Assembly: GCF_905397395.1 (NCBI RefSeq)
Contig: NZ_CAJPVH010000014.1
Span: 43,143-107,142, forward strand
DNA: 64,000 nucleotides
DNA from: Cupriavidus campinensis
GTDB lineage: Bacteria > Pseudomonadota > Gammaproteobacteria > Burkholderiales > Burkholderiaceae
Reading direction: 5' to 3'
Shown here: positions 31,680 through 41,002 of the stretch, one piece after another
How the letters are laid out: each line of letters starts with the position of its first letter
Position numbering within the stretch: the first letter of the stretch is position 1
Translations under genes and position numbers: made by a program
The notes under the pieces: generated by a model
Told to the model about the DNA's origin: nothing
Database searches by the model: none
The model's input: only the letters and a program-made list of their open reading frames with translations

Positions 31680-34112
31680 ATGCGCAAACTTCCCAGGCTC
31701 GCCCTCAGCCTTGTGCTGGTTGCTCTGATCCAGCTACTCCCTTTTTCGTACTCGTCAGCCTTCGCCGCCGAATCGGCTTCGGCCGCCGAGGCACCCGAAG
31801 CCGTCACCCTGACCCACGTCGAGGCGATGGCCGAACTGAAGCGCCTGCAGATTGCGCAGGACGAGATCAAGCAGCAGGCCTCCGGCAGCTCGAACAACCC
31901 CAAGCTCGATGGCCTGGACGACGCCCTGCGCCAGCTGGCCGCCGATGTGGACAAGCTGACCGCCACGCTGACCGCCCAGCGCGCCGCCCTGCAAGCCCAG
32001 CTCGATGTGCTGGGTCCGCCACCTGACGCGGGCACCGCCAAGGAAGCCCCCGCCGTGGCGCGGCAGCGCGCCGAACTGAACGCGCGCAAGGCGCAGCTGG
32101 ACGAGGAACGCAAGCAGACCGCCGACAGCCAGGAAAACATCGCCAACCTGAAGGATCAGGTGGCCAAGCTGCACCGCAGCCAGTTGCGCGACCAGCTTGC
32201 GCTGCGCTCGGACAGCATCCTCAACCCGCAGTTCTGGGCGCCGCTGATCCATCGCACCGCCGAAGACCGCGAGCGGCTGGGCGCGCTGCGGGATGAGGTG
32301 GTGCCGCTGCTGGCGCTGGCGTGGCAGCCCGCGCAGCGGGTGGGCACGGTGCTGTGGCTGGTGTTCGCGCTGGCCGTGTGGTCGCTGGGCCGCCGGCTGC
32401 TGGAGCGCGGCGCCGCGTGGTTCTGCCTGACCCAACTGCCCGAGACCCGGCTGCGGCGCAGCGCGCTGGCGCTGGCCATGGCACTGACCACGGTGCTGAC
32501 GACGGCCCTCGCGGCGCAGATCGTCTTCTCCACCTTCACGCGCGGCTATGAACTGACGCCGGAATTCCAGGAACTGATCGCCCAGCTGGGCAAGCTGATG
32601 ATGACCAGCGCGCTGATCGCCGGCCTGGGCCGGGCGCTGCTGTGCACCAAGCATCCGTCCTGGCGCCTGCCGGCGCTGGCCGACCCCGTCGCGCTGGCCA
32701 TGAAGCCCTTCCCGACCGTGCTGGCTGGCCTGTTGCTGCTGGCGGGCACGCTGGAACTGCTGAGCCGCCTGGCCGATACCAGCGTGCAGGTCACGCTGCT
32801 GGGCCGGGGGCTGGTCTCGCTGGTGGTGGTGCTGACCATCGGCGCCGCGCTGCTGCGTGCCAACCGCGTGCGCACGGAGCTGGCCGCCGCCGGGGAGCGC
32901 CCCGAGGCGCGCGCCACGCTGGCCGGGCTGATCCATGCCGCCGTGACGGTGGTGGTGATCGTGTCGATGGTGGCGCTGCTGATCGGCTATATCAGCGTGG
33001 CGCGCTTCCTGACCTACGAACTGGTCTGGTTCGACATCGTCCTGTGCACGCTCTACCTGCTCACCCAGCTCACGCGCGATGTCTGCGAGACGATGTTCTC
33101 ATCGGCGCACCGCAGCGGGCGCGTGATCAAGCAGCTGTTCGGGGTGGACGACAGCCATCTGGACCAAGTATCGACGGTGCTCTCCGGCATCGGCGCCAGC
33201 CTGCTGTTGCTGATGGCCGTGCTGGCGCTGCTCACAGGTGGCTTTGGCAGCACACCGGCCGACCTGCTCAATACACTGCTGACCGTGCTCGGCGGCGAGA
33301 AGCTGCGCAGCCTGAACATCATGCCGGACCGCATCCTGAACGCGGTGATCGCGCTCGTGGTGGGGATCTGGCTGATGCGCGCCGTGCGCCGCTGGCTGGA
33401 CCAGGAACTGCTGCCCAAGGTGTGCGGCGAGCCCGGCCTGCGCGCGTCGTTGATCACGCTGTTCAGCAACGTCGGCTATGTGCTGCTGGTGCTGCTCATG
33501 CTGTCGCTGCTGGGCGTGAAGTGGGAGAACCTGGCCTGGATCGTCAGCGCGCTGTCGGTGGGTATCGGCTTCGGCCTGCAGGAGATCGTGAAGAACTTCG
33601 TCTCGGGCCTGATCCTGCTGACGGAGCGGCCGGTGAAGGTAGGCGACATGGTCAGCCTGGCCGGCGTGGAGGGCGATATCCGCCGCATCAACGTGCGCGC
33701 CACCGAGATCCAGCTGGGCGACCGCTCGACTGTGATCGTGCCCAACTCGCAGCTGATCTCCCAGAACCTGCGCAACGTGACGATGAGCAACAGCACGCAG
33801 GGGGTGGCCACGCTCCAGCTGACCTTCCCGCTGAATATCGACCCGGAAGAGGTGCGTGACCTGCTGCTGGAGGCCTACCGCGAGAACGAGGCCATCCTCG
33901 ACATTCCCGCCCCCTCGGTCACGTTCAGCCAGCTGGCGCCGAACGGCATCACGCTGAGCGTGACGGGCTACGTGAACAGCCCGCGCATCGCCGCCAATAC
34001 CAAGAGCGACCTGCTGTTCGAGATCCTCAAGCGGCTGCGGGCCGCCGATATCGCCCTGTCGGTGCCGCAGACGCTGCGGCTGGAGAACACCGCCGCCGCG
34101 CTGGGCACCTAG
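31680..34112 (+). CDS. Large MscS-family mechanosensitive channel (MscK/YjeP-like, DUF3772 type)
   Basis: 810 residues. A signal peptide (about 1-30, ending SAFAAES) leads to a periplasmic region of about 180 residues with coiled-coil character (LKRLQIAQDEIKQQ, QLAADVDKLTATLTAQRAAL). Around 10 membrane helices follow. The conserved pore and beta domain are near residues 620-700: SALSVGIGFGLQEIVKNFVS, GLILLTERPVKVGDMVSL, RATEIQLGDRSTVIVPNS. Such channels open under membrane tension to release osmolytes. The C-terminal cytoplasmic domain ends RLENTAAALGT. It stands alone, with a long leader upstream and a VOC gene 92 bases downstream. Confidence 0.92.
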   Translation: MRKLPRLALSLVLVALIQLLPFSYSSAFAAESASAAEAPEAVTLTHVEAMAELKRLQIAQDEIKQQASGSSNNPKLDGLDDALRQLAADVDKLTATLTAQRAALQAQLDVLGPPPDAGTAKEAPAVARQRAELNARKAQLDEERKQTADSQENIANLKDQVAKLHRSQLRDQLALRSDSILNPQFWAPLIHRTAEDRERLGALRDEVVPLLALAWQPAQRVGTVLWLVFALAVWSLGRRLLERGAAWFCLTQLPETRLRRSALALAMALTTVLTTALAAQIVFSTFTRGYELTPEFQELIAQLGKLMMTSALIAGLGRALLCTKHPSWRLPALADPVALAMKPFPTVLAGLLLLAGTLELLSRLADTSVQVTLLGRGLVSLVVVLTIGAALLRANRVRTELAAAGERPEARATLAGLIHAAVTVVVIVSMVALLIGYISVARFLTYELVWFDIVLCTLYLLTQLTRDVCETMFSSAHRSGRVIKQLFGVDDSHLDQVSTVLSGIGASLLLLMAVLALLTGGFGSTPADLLNTLLTVLGGEKLRSLNIMPDRILNAVIALVVGIWLMRAVRRWLDQELLPKVCGEPGLRASLITLFSNVGYVLLVLLMLSLLGVKWENLAWIVSALSVGIGFGLQEIVKNFVSGLILLTERPVKVGDMVSLAGVEGDIRRINVRATEIQLGDRSTVIVPNSQLISQNLRNVTMSNSTQGVATLQLTFPLNIDPEEVRDLLLEAYRENEAILDIPAPSVTFSQLAPNGITLSVTGYVNSPRIAANTKSDLLFEILKRLRAADIALSVPQTLRLENTAAALGT

Positions 34113-34204
34113 CCCACGGTCCGGGTCGGACCCGGTGTAGAGTGCGGGAGGCCGCCGGCTGGCCGCCTCCCCCCTCACCCCGCCCCCTTCGACAAGGAAC
34201 CGAC

Positions 34205-34615
34205 ATGACGCTGCACATCGACCGCCTCGACCATCTCGTCCTCAACGTGAAAGACGTGGAAGCCAGCGCCGCCTGGTACGAGCAGGTGCTCGGCATGCAG
34301 CGCGAGGATTTCGCGTCGCGCACGGGCACGCGGGTATCGGTGAAGTTCGGCCAGCAGAAGATCAACCTGCGCCCGGTGGGCGAAGACACCGTGGCGTGGT
34401 TCACCGGCGTGCACCCCACCGCCGGCAGCGACGACCTCTGCTTCATCACGCATATGCCGCCGGCCGAGGTCATGGCCCACTTCCTGGCCCACCGGGTGCC
34501 GGTGGAGGTGGGGCCGGTGCAGCGCACGGGCGCGCTCGGGCCGATGACCTCGGTCTATTGCCGCGACCCGGACGGCAATCTGGTGGAAGTGGCCAGCTAT
34601 CCGGCTGCGACCTGA
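34205..34615 (+). CDS. VOC family protein (glyoxalase / dioxygenase superfamily)
   Basis: 136 residues, two beta-alpha-beta-beta-beta modules. The start TLHIDRLDHLVLNVKDVEASAAWY has the first metal-ligand His (DHLVLNV). The second module has DDLCFITHMPPAEVMAHFL, and the end SVYCRDPDGNLVEVASY carries the terminal Glu ligand. VOC proteins include glyoxalase I, fosfomycin-resistance enzymes and extradiol dioxygenases; this virulence-protein-like member (STM3117 type) has no assigned substrate. The ATG at 34205 follows AAGGA. No partner gene is close. Confidence 0.88.
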   Translation: MTLHIDRLDHLVLNVKDVEASAAWYEQVLGMQREDFASRTGTRVSVKFGQQKINLRPVGEDTVAWFTGVHPTAGSDDLCFITHMPPAEVMAHFLAHRVPVEVGPVQRTGALGPMTSVYCRDPDGNLVEVASYPAAT

Positions 34616-34632
34616 TTGCGGCCTGACCGGCT

Positions 34633-34649
34633 TTTAAGTCTGTCTTAAG
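34633..34649 (+). promoter_or_regulatory. PmrA/QseB-type direct repeat upstream of the DUF2076 gene
   Basis: TTTAAG (34633-34638), five bases, CTTAAG (34644-34649). This fits the YTTAAK-N5-YTTAAK box bound by PmrA/QseB-type OmpR-family response regulators. A TACAGT -10-like hexamer starts 10 bases later, so the box lies over the -35 position, as usual for activation. The ATG is at 34701. Confidence 0.6.
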
Positions 34650-34700
34650 CTTCCGTACCTACAGTGGGGCCATCCCACCCACCACCACACAGGTGACGCG

Positions 34701-35372
34701 ATGACCCCTCAAGATACCCAGGCGCTCGACAACTTCCTGACCCAGCTCACGCAGGCCCGCGCGCAGGGCAAGGACCCGCAGGCCGCTGCGATGATCGCCG
34801 ACGCCGTGGCGCGGCAGCCCGACGCCGCCTACCTGCTGGTACAGCGCGCCATGCTGCTCGACCACGCGCTGGCCGACGCCCGCGCGCAGATCGCCGGGCT
34901 GCAACAACAACTCCAGCAACTCCAGCAGGGGCAGGCGGCCCAGGGCTACGGCGCGCGCGGCTTTGCCGATGGCGACGTGGCCTGGGGCAACAGCGTCGGG
35001 CGGGGCGTGGCCCCGGTCGCCCCGATGCAGCCCGCCCCCGCAGCCCCGATGCAGCCGGCCCCGCCCGCGCGTGGCGGTTTCCTCAGTGGCGGGTTCGGCA
35101 GCGCGCTGGGCAGCATCGCCACCACGGCGGCCGGCGTGGCCGGCGGCGCGTTCCTGTTCCAGGGAATCGAACACCTGTTTAACGGCGGCGGCGGCAACAT
35201 GGGCGGAATGGGCGGAAACAGCGGCAACGGCTTCCTCGGGGGCCAGCCGTCGGAAACCATCGTCAACAACTACTTCGACGATGGGCAAACCCCCAGCAGC
35301 GGCTCGGCGGACAGCGGCTACCTCGATGCCGGGCTGGACGACTTCCTGGACGACGATTCGTCGCAGGTCTGA
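34701..35372 (+). CDS. DUF2076 family protein
   Basis: 223 residues. The N-terminal 80 are helical (TPQDTQALDNFLTQLTQARAQ, DPQAAAMIADAVARQPDAAY, LLVQRAMLLDHALADARAQI) and end in a coiled coil of Gln/Leu repeats (LQQQLQQLQQ). The middle is Gly/Pro/Ala-rich with a duplicated APMQPAP. A hydrophobic glycine-rich helix (GSIATTAAGVAGGAFLFQGI) follows, then a Gly/Asn-rich stretch. The end is acidic (YLDAGLDDFLDDDSSQV). This is the standard layout of DUF2076, a widespread proteobacterial family without proven function; membrane association is likely. The PmrA/QseB-like box upstream suggests induction by a two-component system. Confidence 0.85.
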   Translation: MTPQDTQALDNFLTQLTQARAQGKDPQAAAMIADAVARQPDAAYLLVQRAMLLDHALADARAQIAGLQQQLQQLQQGQAAQGYGARGFADGDVAWGNSVGRGVAPVAPMQPAPAAPMQPAPPARGGFLSGGFGSALGSIATTAAGVAGGAFLFQGIEHLFNGGGGNMGGMGGNSGNGFLGGQPSETIVNNYFDDGQTPSSGSADSGYLDAGLDDFLDDDSSQV

Positions 35373-35382
35373 GCGGGGCTGA

Positions 35383-36402
<1,020 letters not shown>

Positions 36403-36428
36403 CGACTGCCGGTTTCCGATGACTGCAA

Positions 36429-36446
36429 GGGCGTGTCCGCACGCCC
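36429..36446 (+). terminator. Possible weak terminator hairpin after pip
   Basis: GGGCGTG (36429-36435) pairs with CACGCCC (36440-36446) around TCCG, 26 bases after the pip stop. The stem is perfect but no T-run follows, so it may only pause or protect the mRNA end. The rest of the 200-base gap to 36604 shows nothing else. Confidence 0.35.
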
Positions 36447-36603
36447 GTGTTGGCTAGCTCACTAACGCCCCGCGCGCGTGCCCGGCGCAGGCTTTCGTCC
36501 CCCACGGCAGCAACCTATCCTGAACTCACGGGCGCTCGCTGGCACCACCCTGCACCGTGCACCATGCAGCGGCAGCCCGGATTCATCAAATGCGGGAGCG
36601 GTC

Positions 36604-36945
36604 ATGACGCTGCGTAGCCTGTTGTTCATCGCCTCCATCGGACTCGCCTGGGCATCGCCCGCCCCGGCCGCCGGATGCCAGTACGACATGCAGTGCAAGG
36701 GGGAGCGGATCTGCCATATGGGGCAGTGCGTCTCCCCCGATGCCGAGGAGGCCGCCGAGCCCGCGCCCAAACCGCCCGCCGCCCGTGCCACCCCCACGCC
36801 CACCGCCGCCACGGCCCCGCGCCTGTGCTGCACCGTGGCCGGCAAGCTCAAGCTGGCCCCCGGCACCGACAACGGCCTCGCGGCCGGCGAGGCCTGCCAG
36901 GGCATGACCAGTTCGGGCAAGCCCGTGCCGGGGTCGGTCTGCTAG
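36604..36945 (+). CDS. Small secreted Cys-rich protein of unknown function
   Basis: 113 residues with a clear signal peptide (TLRSLLFIASIGLAWASPAPAA, about 1-23). The mature protein opens with CQYDMQCKGERICHMGQCV, four cysteines in a tight C-x5-C-x5-C-x4-C pattern that recalls small disulfide-bonded cores (EB-module or Dickkopf-like). A Pro/Ala-rich linker follows (EPAPKPPAARATPTPTAATA), then a second part with LCCTVAGKLKLAPG and two more Cys, ending in SVC. No family name is certain. The downstream gap has an inverted repeat and the promoter of the efflux operon, so this gene is likely transcribed on its own. Confidence 0.7.
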   Translation: MTLRSLLFIASIGLAWASPAPAAGCQYDMQCKGERICHMGQCVSPDAEEAAEPAPKPPAARATPTPTAATAPRLCCTVAGKLKLAPGTDNGLAAGEACQGMTSSGKPVPGSVC

Positions 36946-36988
36946 GCGGCGCCGCCGCCCTCCGGGAGGGGGCCGGCACGCGGCGCCC

Positions 36989-37026
36989 CGCCAAAGTGCC
37001 GAAAAAAGCCAATGAATACTTTGGCG
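36989..37026. promoter_or_regulatory. 9-bp inverted repeat upstream of the efflux operon
   Basis: CGCCAAAGT (36989-36997) and ACTTTGGCG (37018-37026) are perfect inverted copies with a 20-base spacer. The right arm ends 38 bases before the -35 at 37065. It could be an operator for the operon or a transcript-end hairpin of the preceding gene; the missing T-run favours the former. Confidence 0.45.
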
Positions 37027-37064
37027 CACCGATGTGACTGTTTTCGCGGCGGGTGACGCACTGG

Positions 37065-37093
37065 TTGTACCTGCCGGATCGCTGGTCTAGACT
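37065..37093 (+). promoter_or_regulatory. Promoter of the AI-2E / NodT / HlyD / DUF2955 operon
   Basis: TTGTAC (37065-37070) and TAGACT (37088-37093) are exactly 17 bases apart. The leader before the ATG at 37122 would be about 22 bases and contains an AGGAG ribosome-binding site. Confidence 0.65.
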
Positions 37094-37121
37094 GCACTTG
37101 GCGGCCTGTCAGGAGACCACG

Positions 37122-38291
37122 ATGCTGCCTACCCCCCTCTCGGAACGGATGCTCTCCCGCGGCATGCTCGACGTGCTGATCCGGGCCGGCCTGATCGCCG
37201 TGCTCTCGGTGTTCTGCTTCCGGATCTTCTACCCCTTCCTCGACCTCGTCCTGTGGTCGGTCATCCTCGCCATCACGATCTACCCCTTGCACGTCCGGCT
37301 GCGCGACCGCATCGGCAACCGCAGTGGTCGCGCGGCCACGCTCATCGTCCTGCTCTCGCTGGCGTTGATCATGGTGCCGGCCTATCTGCTCGGGATCGCG
37401 CTGCTCCAGTCGGCGGAGGAGGCCATGAACGCCGTGCGCGGCGGCAACATGCGCATTCCGCAGCCGCCGGATTTCGTGGCCAGCTGGCCGCTGATAGGCC
37501 AGCGCCTGCACGATGTGTGGATGCAGGCCGCCACCGACATGACCAGCCTGGTACAGAAGTTCCTGCCCCAGTTACGCGACATGAGCCTGCTGCTGCTGGG
37601 CAAGCTCGCCGGGCTGGGCGTGGCCATGCTGGTGTTCATCTTCGCGCTGATCATTGCCGGCGTGATCATGGCCTATGGCGAGAAAGGACACCGCAGCTCG
37701 GAGCAGATCGCCTCGCGCATCTTCGGGCTTGACCGCGGGCCGCGCATCGCCGCGCTGTGCACCGCCACCATCCGCGCCGTGGCGCAGGGCGTGGTGGGCA
37801 TCGCCTTCATCCAGATGCTGCTGATCGGCATCGGCTTCGTGCTCAAGGGCGTGCCGGGCGCCGGCGTGCTGGCGCTGGTGGTACTGCTCCTGGGCATCAT
37901 GCAGCTGCCGGCCACGCTGATCACCCTGCCCGTGATCGCCTACGTGCTCTACACGGAAGGGCCGAGCGTGGCGACCATTACGTTCGCGATCTATGAATTC
38001 ATTGCCGGGCTGGCCGACAACGTGCTCAAGCCGCTGATGCTCGGGCGGGGCGTGGATGTGCCGATGCCCGTGGTGCTGATCGGCGCCCTGGGTGGCATGG
38101 TCACCGGAGGCGTCATCGGCCTGTTCATCGGCCCCGTGATGCTGTCCGTGGGCTATCGGCTGTTCTGGCTGTGGGTGGAAGAACCGCCCCTGGCCAGCGA
38201 GCCCGTGGCCATCGAGGTGGTGTCCGGCGAGCCCCTGCCCGGCGCACCCGGCGCAACCGCGGTGGCCCCCGTCGAGATCCCGCGGGCCTGA
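37122..38291 (+). CDS. AI-2E transporter family permease
   Basis: 389 residues with about eight membrane helices. The first helices (LIRAGLIAVLSVFCFRIFYP, FLDLVLWSVILAITIYPLH) and the C-terminal block VLYTEGPSVATITFAIYEFI, GLADNVLKPLMLGRGVDVP, MPVVLIGALGGMVTGGVIG match the family once named after the proposed AI-2 exporter TqsA; other members are Na+/H+ antiporters or unknown. The charged tail is Ala/Val-rich. A short start with AGGAG at 37111-37115 is preferred over an upstream frame. It is the first gene of a four-gene unit and sits 17 bases before the outer-membrane factor, so it may be a functional part of that efflux system, which is uncommon. Confidence 0.85.
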   Translation: MLPTPLSERMLSRGMLDVLIRAGLIAVLSVFCFRIFYPFLDLVLWSVILAITIYPLHVRLRDRIGNRSGRAATLIVLLSLALIMVPAYLLGIALLQSAEEAMNAVRGGNMRIPQPPDFVASWPLIGQRLHDVWMQAATDMTSLVQKFLPQLRDMSLLLLGKLAGLGVAMLVFIFALIIAGVIMAYGEKGHRSSEQIASRIFGLDRGPRIAALCTATIRAVAQGVVGIAFIQMLLIGIGFVLKGVPGAGVLALVVLLLGIMQLPATLITLPVIAYVLYTEGPSVATITFAIYEFIAGLADNVLKPLMLGRGVDVPMPVVLIGALGGMVTGGVIGLFIGPVMLSVGYRLFWLWVEEPPLASEPVAIEVVSGEPLPGAPGATAVAPVEIPRA

Positions 38292-38308
38292 CGCGGACAT
38301 GCGCGTCC

Positions 38309-39838
38309 ATGCCCATCCCGCTCCGCACCAGGCATCTGTTGTGGCTTGCCCTCTGCTGCCTGCACGGCTGCGCCCGGCTGGGCCCCGATATGGCGCCGCA
38401 GCGCGAGGACTGGACCGCAAGCTGGCGCAGCGAGGCCATCGACGCGGTGACGGAGGCGCGCGCACAGCCTGACCTCCGCGAGTGGTGGCAGGTCTTTGCC
38501 GACCCGGCGCTCGAGCGGCTGATGGCCGAGGCCGATGCCCACAACGCCGGGCTCCAGATCGCCGGCCTGCGCGTGCTGGAAGCGCGCGCCCAGCTCGGCA
38601 TCGCCCAGAGCGGCCGCTTTCCGCAGGTGCAGCAGGTGGGCGCCGACGTGCTCTACACGGACCGGCGCCAGTCCGGGGGCCGCAATCCCGCCAACAGCCG
38701 CTTCTGGCAGTACAGCGCCAACTTCGATATCGGCTGGGAACTCGACTTCTGGGGGCGCTTCGCGCGGGCCATCGAGTCCGCCGATGCCGCCTACTTCGCG
38801 GCGCAGGCCAATCGTGACGATGTGCTGGTCCTGCTGCACGCGCAGATGGCCGAGACCTACTACGCGCTGCGCACCGCCGAAGCGCGCCTGCGCATCGCGC
38901 GCGACAACGCGGCGCTGCAGCATCGCAGCTTCGAGATCACCGAGCGGCTGTTCCGCAGCGGCCAGACCGACGAGCTGGATCTGCAGCAGGCGCGTACCCA
39001 GTACCTCGGCACCCTGAGCACCATCCCCGAGTTCGAAGGCCAGATCCTGCGCACGCGCAACGCGCTGGCCGTGCTGATCGGCCGCCCGCCGGGCACGCTG
39101 CCGAATCTGCCGGAGCTGGCCGCGCACGAAGGCGAGCTGCCGCTGATCGGCCGCGCCGTGCTGCAGGACGTACCCGCCAACCTGCTGCTGCGCCGGCCCG
39201 ACGTGCGCGCCGCCGAATGGCAGATCGCCGCGCAGTCCGCGCTGATTGGCGTGGCGCTGGCGGACCTCTATCCGTCGCTGACGCTGATCGGCAGCATCGG
39301 CTGGTCCGCCAGCACGCTCGGCGGCACGCCCAACAACTTCACGCTGCTGGGCGGCCCGAGCCTGCGCTGGAATGTGTTCGACTACGGGCGCATCCGCAAC
39401 AACGTGCGCATGCAGGACGCGCGGCTCCAGCAGTTGATCGTCGCCTATCAGGAGAGCGTGCGGCAGGCCGCGCGCGAGGCCGATGACGCGGCGAGCGGGC
39501 TGATCAAGGCGTTCGAGCGGGACGTCATCCTGCGCGATGCGGCCATCTCGGCGCGGCGCTCGCTGACGCTGGCCAACGCGCTGTACCGCGAGGGCTATTC
39601 CGATTTCCAGCGCGTGCTGGACGCGCAGCGCGCGCTGTCGGCGCAGCAGGACACCTATCTGGTCAACCGCGGCAGCGCCGTGTCGAACCTGATCGCGCTG
39701 TACAAGGCGCTCGGCGGCGGCTGGCACACCGACCAGATGCTCGTGGACGCCGCCACGCGCACCCAGATGCAGCAGCGCACCGACTGGGGCGTGCTGCTCG
39801 ACGAACCGCGCCGTATACCCACCGGTGCCGCCCCATGA
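38309..39838 (+). CDS. Efflux outer-membrane lipoprotein, NodT/OprM family
   Basis: 509 residues, a TolC-like outer-membrane channel. The N-terminus has a lipoprotein signal with lipobox LHGC (LLWLALCCLHGCARLGPDM), so Cys near residue 20 would be lipidated. Family phrases: WWQVFADPALERLMAEA, NFDIGWELDFWGRFARAIES, ALAVLIGRPPGTL, and NLLLRRPDVRAAEWQIA. Two repeated halves of helices and strands make the trimeric channel. It overlaps the adaptor gene by ATGA, so the two are coupled. Together with the adaptor and the DUF2955 permease it should form an envelope-spanning export pathway, probably for aromatic acids or similar compounds. Confidence 0.93.
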   Translation: MPIPLRTRHLLWLALCCLHGCARLGPDMAPQREDWTASWRSEAIDAVTEARAQPDLREWWQVFADPALERLMAEADAHNAGLQIAGLRVLEARAQLGIAQSGRFPQVQQVGADVLYTDRRQSGGRNPANSRFWQYSANFDIGWELDFWGRFARAIESADAAYFAAQANRDDVLVLLHAQMAETYYALRTAEARLRIARDNAALQHRSFEITERLFRSGQTDELDLQQARTQYLGTLSTIPEFEGQILRTRNALAVLIGRPPGTLPNLPELAAHEGELPLIGRAVLQDVPANLLLRRPDVRAAEWQIAAQSALIGVALADLYPSLTLIGSIGWSASTLGGTPNNFTLLGGPSLRWNVFDYGRIRNNVRMQDARLQQLIVAYQESVRQAAREADDAASGLIKAFERDVILRDAAISARRSLTLANALYREGYSDFQRVLDAQRALSAQQDTYLVNRGSAVSNLIALYKALGGGWHTDQMLVDAATRTQMQQRTDWGVLLDEPRRIPTGAAP

Positions 39839-40986
39839 CAGATACGACGCAGCCTGCCGCCGCCAAGTCGGAGTCGCCCCCCTCTTCCACGCCGCCGCCG
39901 CCCCCGCCGCCGCCCGCCGATCCGGCGCGCAAGGGCATCCGCTGGGTCGTGGTGCTGATCGTGATCAGCCTGGTCTGGTACCTGCTTGCCGACCGGCTCA
40001 CCCCCTATACCCAGCAGGCGCGGATTCAGGCGTTCGTCGTGCCGGTGGCTTCCGAGGTATCCGGCCGGGTCACGCGCGTGCATGTGCGCAACAACCAGGA
40101 CGTGCAGGCCGGCGCCATGCTGTTCGAGGTGGACCCGGGGCAATATCGGATTGCCGTGGACCGCGCCCGCGCGGACCTGGAGGCCACGCGCCGGCAGATC
40201 GGCGCGAGCACCGCCGGCATCGAATCGGCGCGCGCATCGCTGCGCGCCGCGCAGGCGCTGGAGGTCAAGGCGCGGCAGGACAGCGACCGGCTCGAGCGGC
40301 TGTATCGGGAGGATGCCGGCACCATCTCGCTGCGCCGTCTCGAAATCGCCCGGGCCGATCTGGAACAGGCGACCAGCAAGGTGGCGGCGTCCCGTGCCGA
40401 GGTGCAACGCGCGATTGAGCAGGAAGGCGGCAGCGCCGAAGACAACGCCAAGCTGCGCAGCGCGGCGGGCGCGGTGGAGAAGGCCGAACTCGACCTGTCC
40501 AACACCCAGGTGCGCGCGCGGTCCGCCGGGCTGGTGACGGACCTGCGCACCGATACCGGCCAGTTCGCGGCGGCTGGCAACCCGGTGATGACGCTGATCA
40601 CGATCCACGACATCTGGGTCACGGCCGAGATGACCGAGAACAACCTCGGCCACGTGCAGCCCGGCACGCCGGTGGCGGTGGTGCTCGACGCGCTGCCGGG
40701 GCGCATCTTCGATGGCCGCGTGCGCAGCGTCGGGTATGGCGTCAGCGTCGGGCAACCCGCCCCGCCGGGTGCCCTGCCCACGGTGCAGAACAGCCGCGAC
40801 TGGCTGCGCCCGGCGCAGCGCTTCCCGGTGGTCATCGAACTGGACACCGCCGAGCTGCGCGGGCTGACCGGCATCCGCGTCGGCGGCCAGGCCGAAGTGA
40901 TGGCGTTTCCCAAGCAGGCCAATCCGCTCAATCCCTTGGGCCGTGCGTTCCTGTATGTGATGAGCTGGCTGTCCTACGTCTATTAA
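39835..40986 (+). CDS. HlyD/EmrA-type membrane fusion protein
   Basis: 383 residues. A Pro-rich cytoplasmic tail (SSTPPPPPPPPADPARK) precedes one membrane helix (GIRWVVVLIVISLVWYLLA) and the periplasmic adaptor. The lipoyl-like half-motifs are VVPVASEVSGRVTRVHVRNN and, on the far side of the hairpin, LSNTQVRARSAGLVTDLR. A coiled coil of about 90 residues lies between (RADLEATRRQIGASTAGIESA, LEIARADLEQATSKVAA). The last part is a beta-barrel (NPVMTLITIHDIWVTAEMTE). It links an inner-membrane permease to the NodT channel; the partner here is the DUF2955 protein 16 bases downstream, in the manner of AaeA and AaeB. Confidence 0.93.
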   Translation: MTDTTQPAAAKSESPPSSTPPPPPPPPADPARKGIRWVVVLIVISLVWYLLADRLTPYTQQARIQAFVVPVASEVSGRVTRVHVRNNQDVQAGAMLFEVDPGQYRIAVDRARADLEATRRQIGASTAGIESARASLRAAQALEVKARQDSDRLERLYREDAGTISLRRLEIARADLEQATSKVAASRAEVQRAIEQEGGSAEDNAKLRSAAGAVEKAELDLSNTQVRARSAGLVTDLRTDTGQFAAAGNPVMTLITIHDIWVTAEMTENNLGHVQPGTPVAVVLDALPGRIFDGRVRSVGYGVSVGQPAPPGALPTVQNSRDWLRPAQRFPVVIELDTAELRGLTGIRVGGQAEVMAFPKQANPLNPLGRAFLYVMSWLSYVY

Positions 40987-41002
40987 TCGCCCACGCGCCG
41001 CC

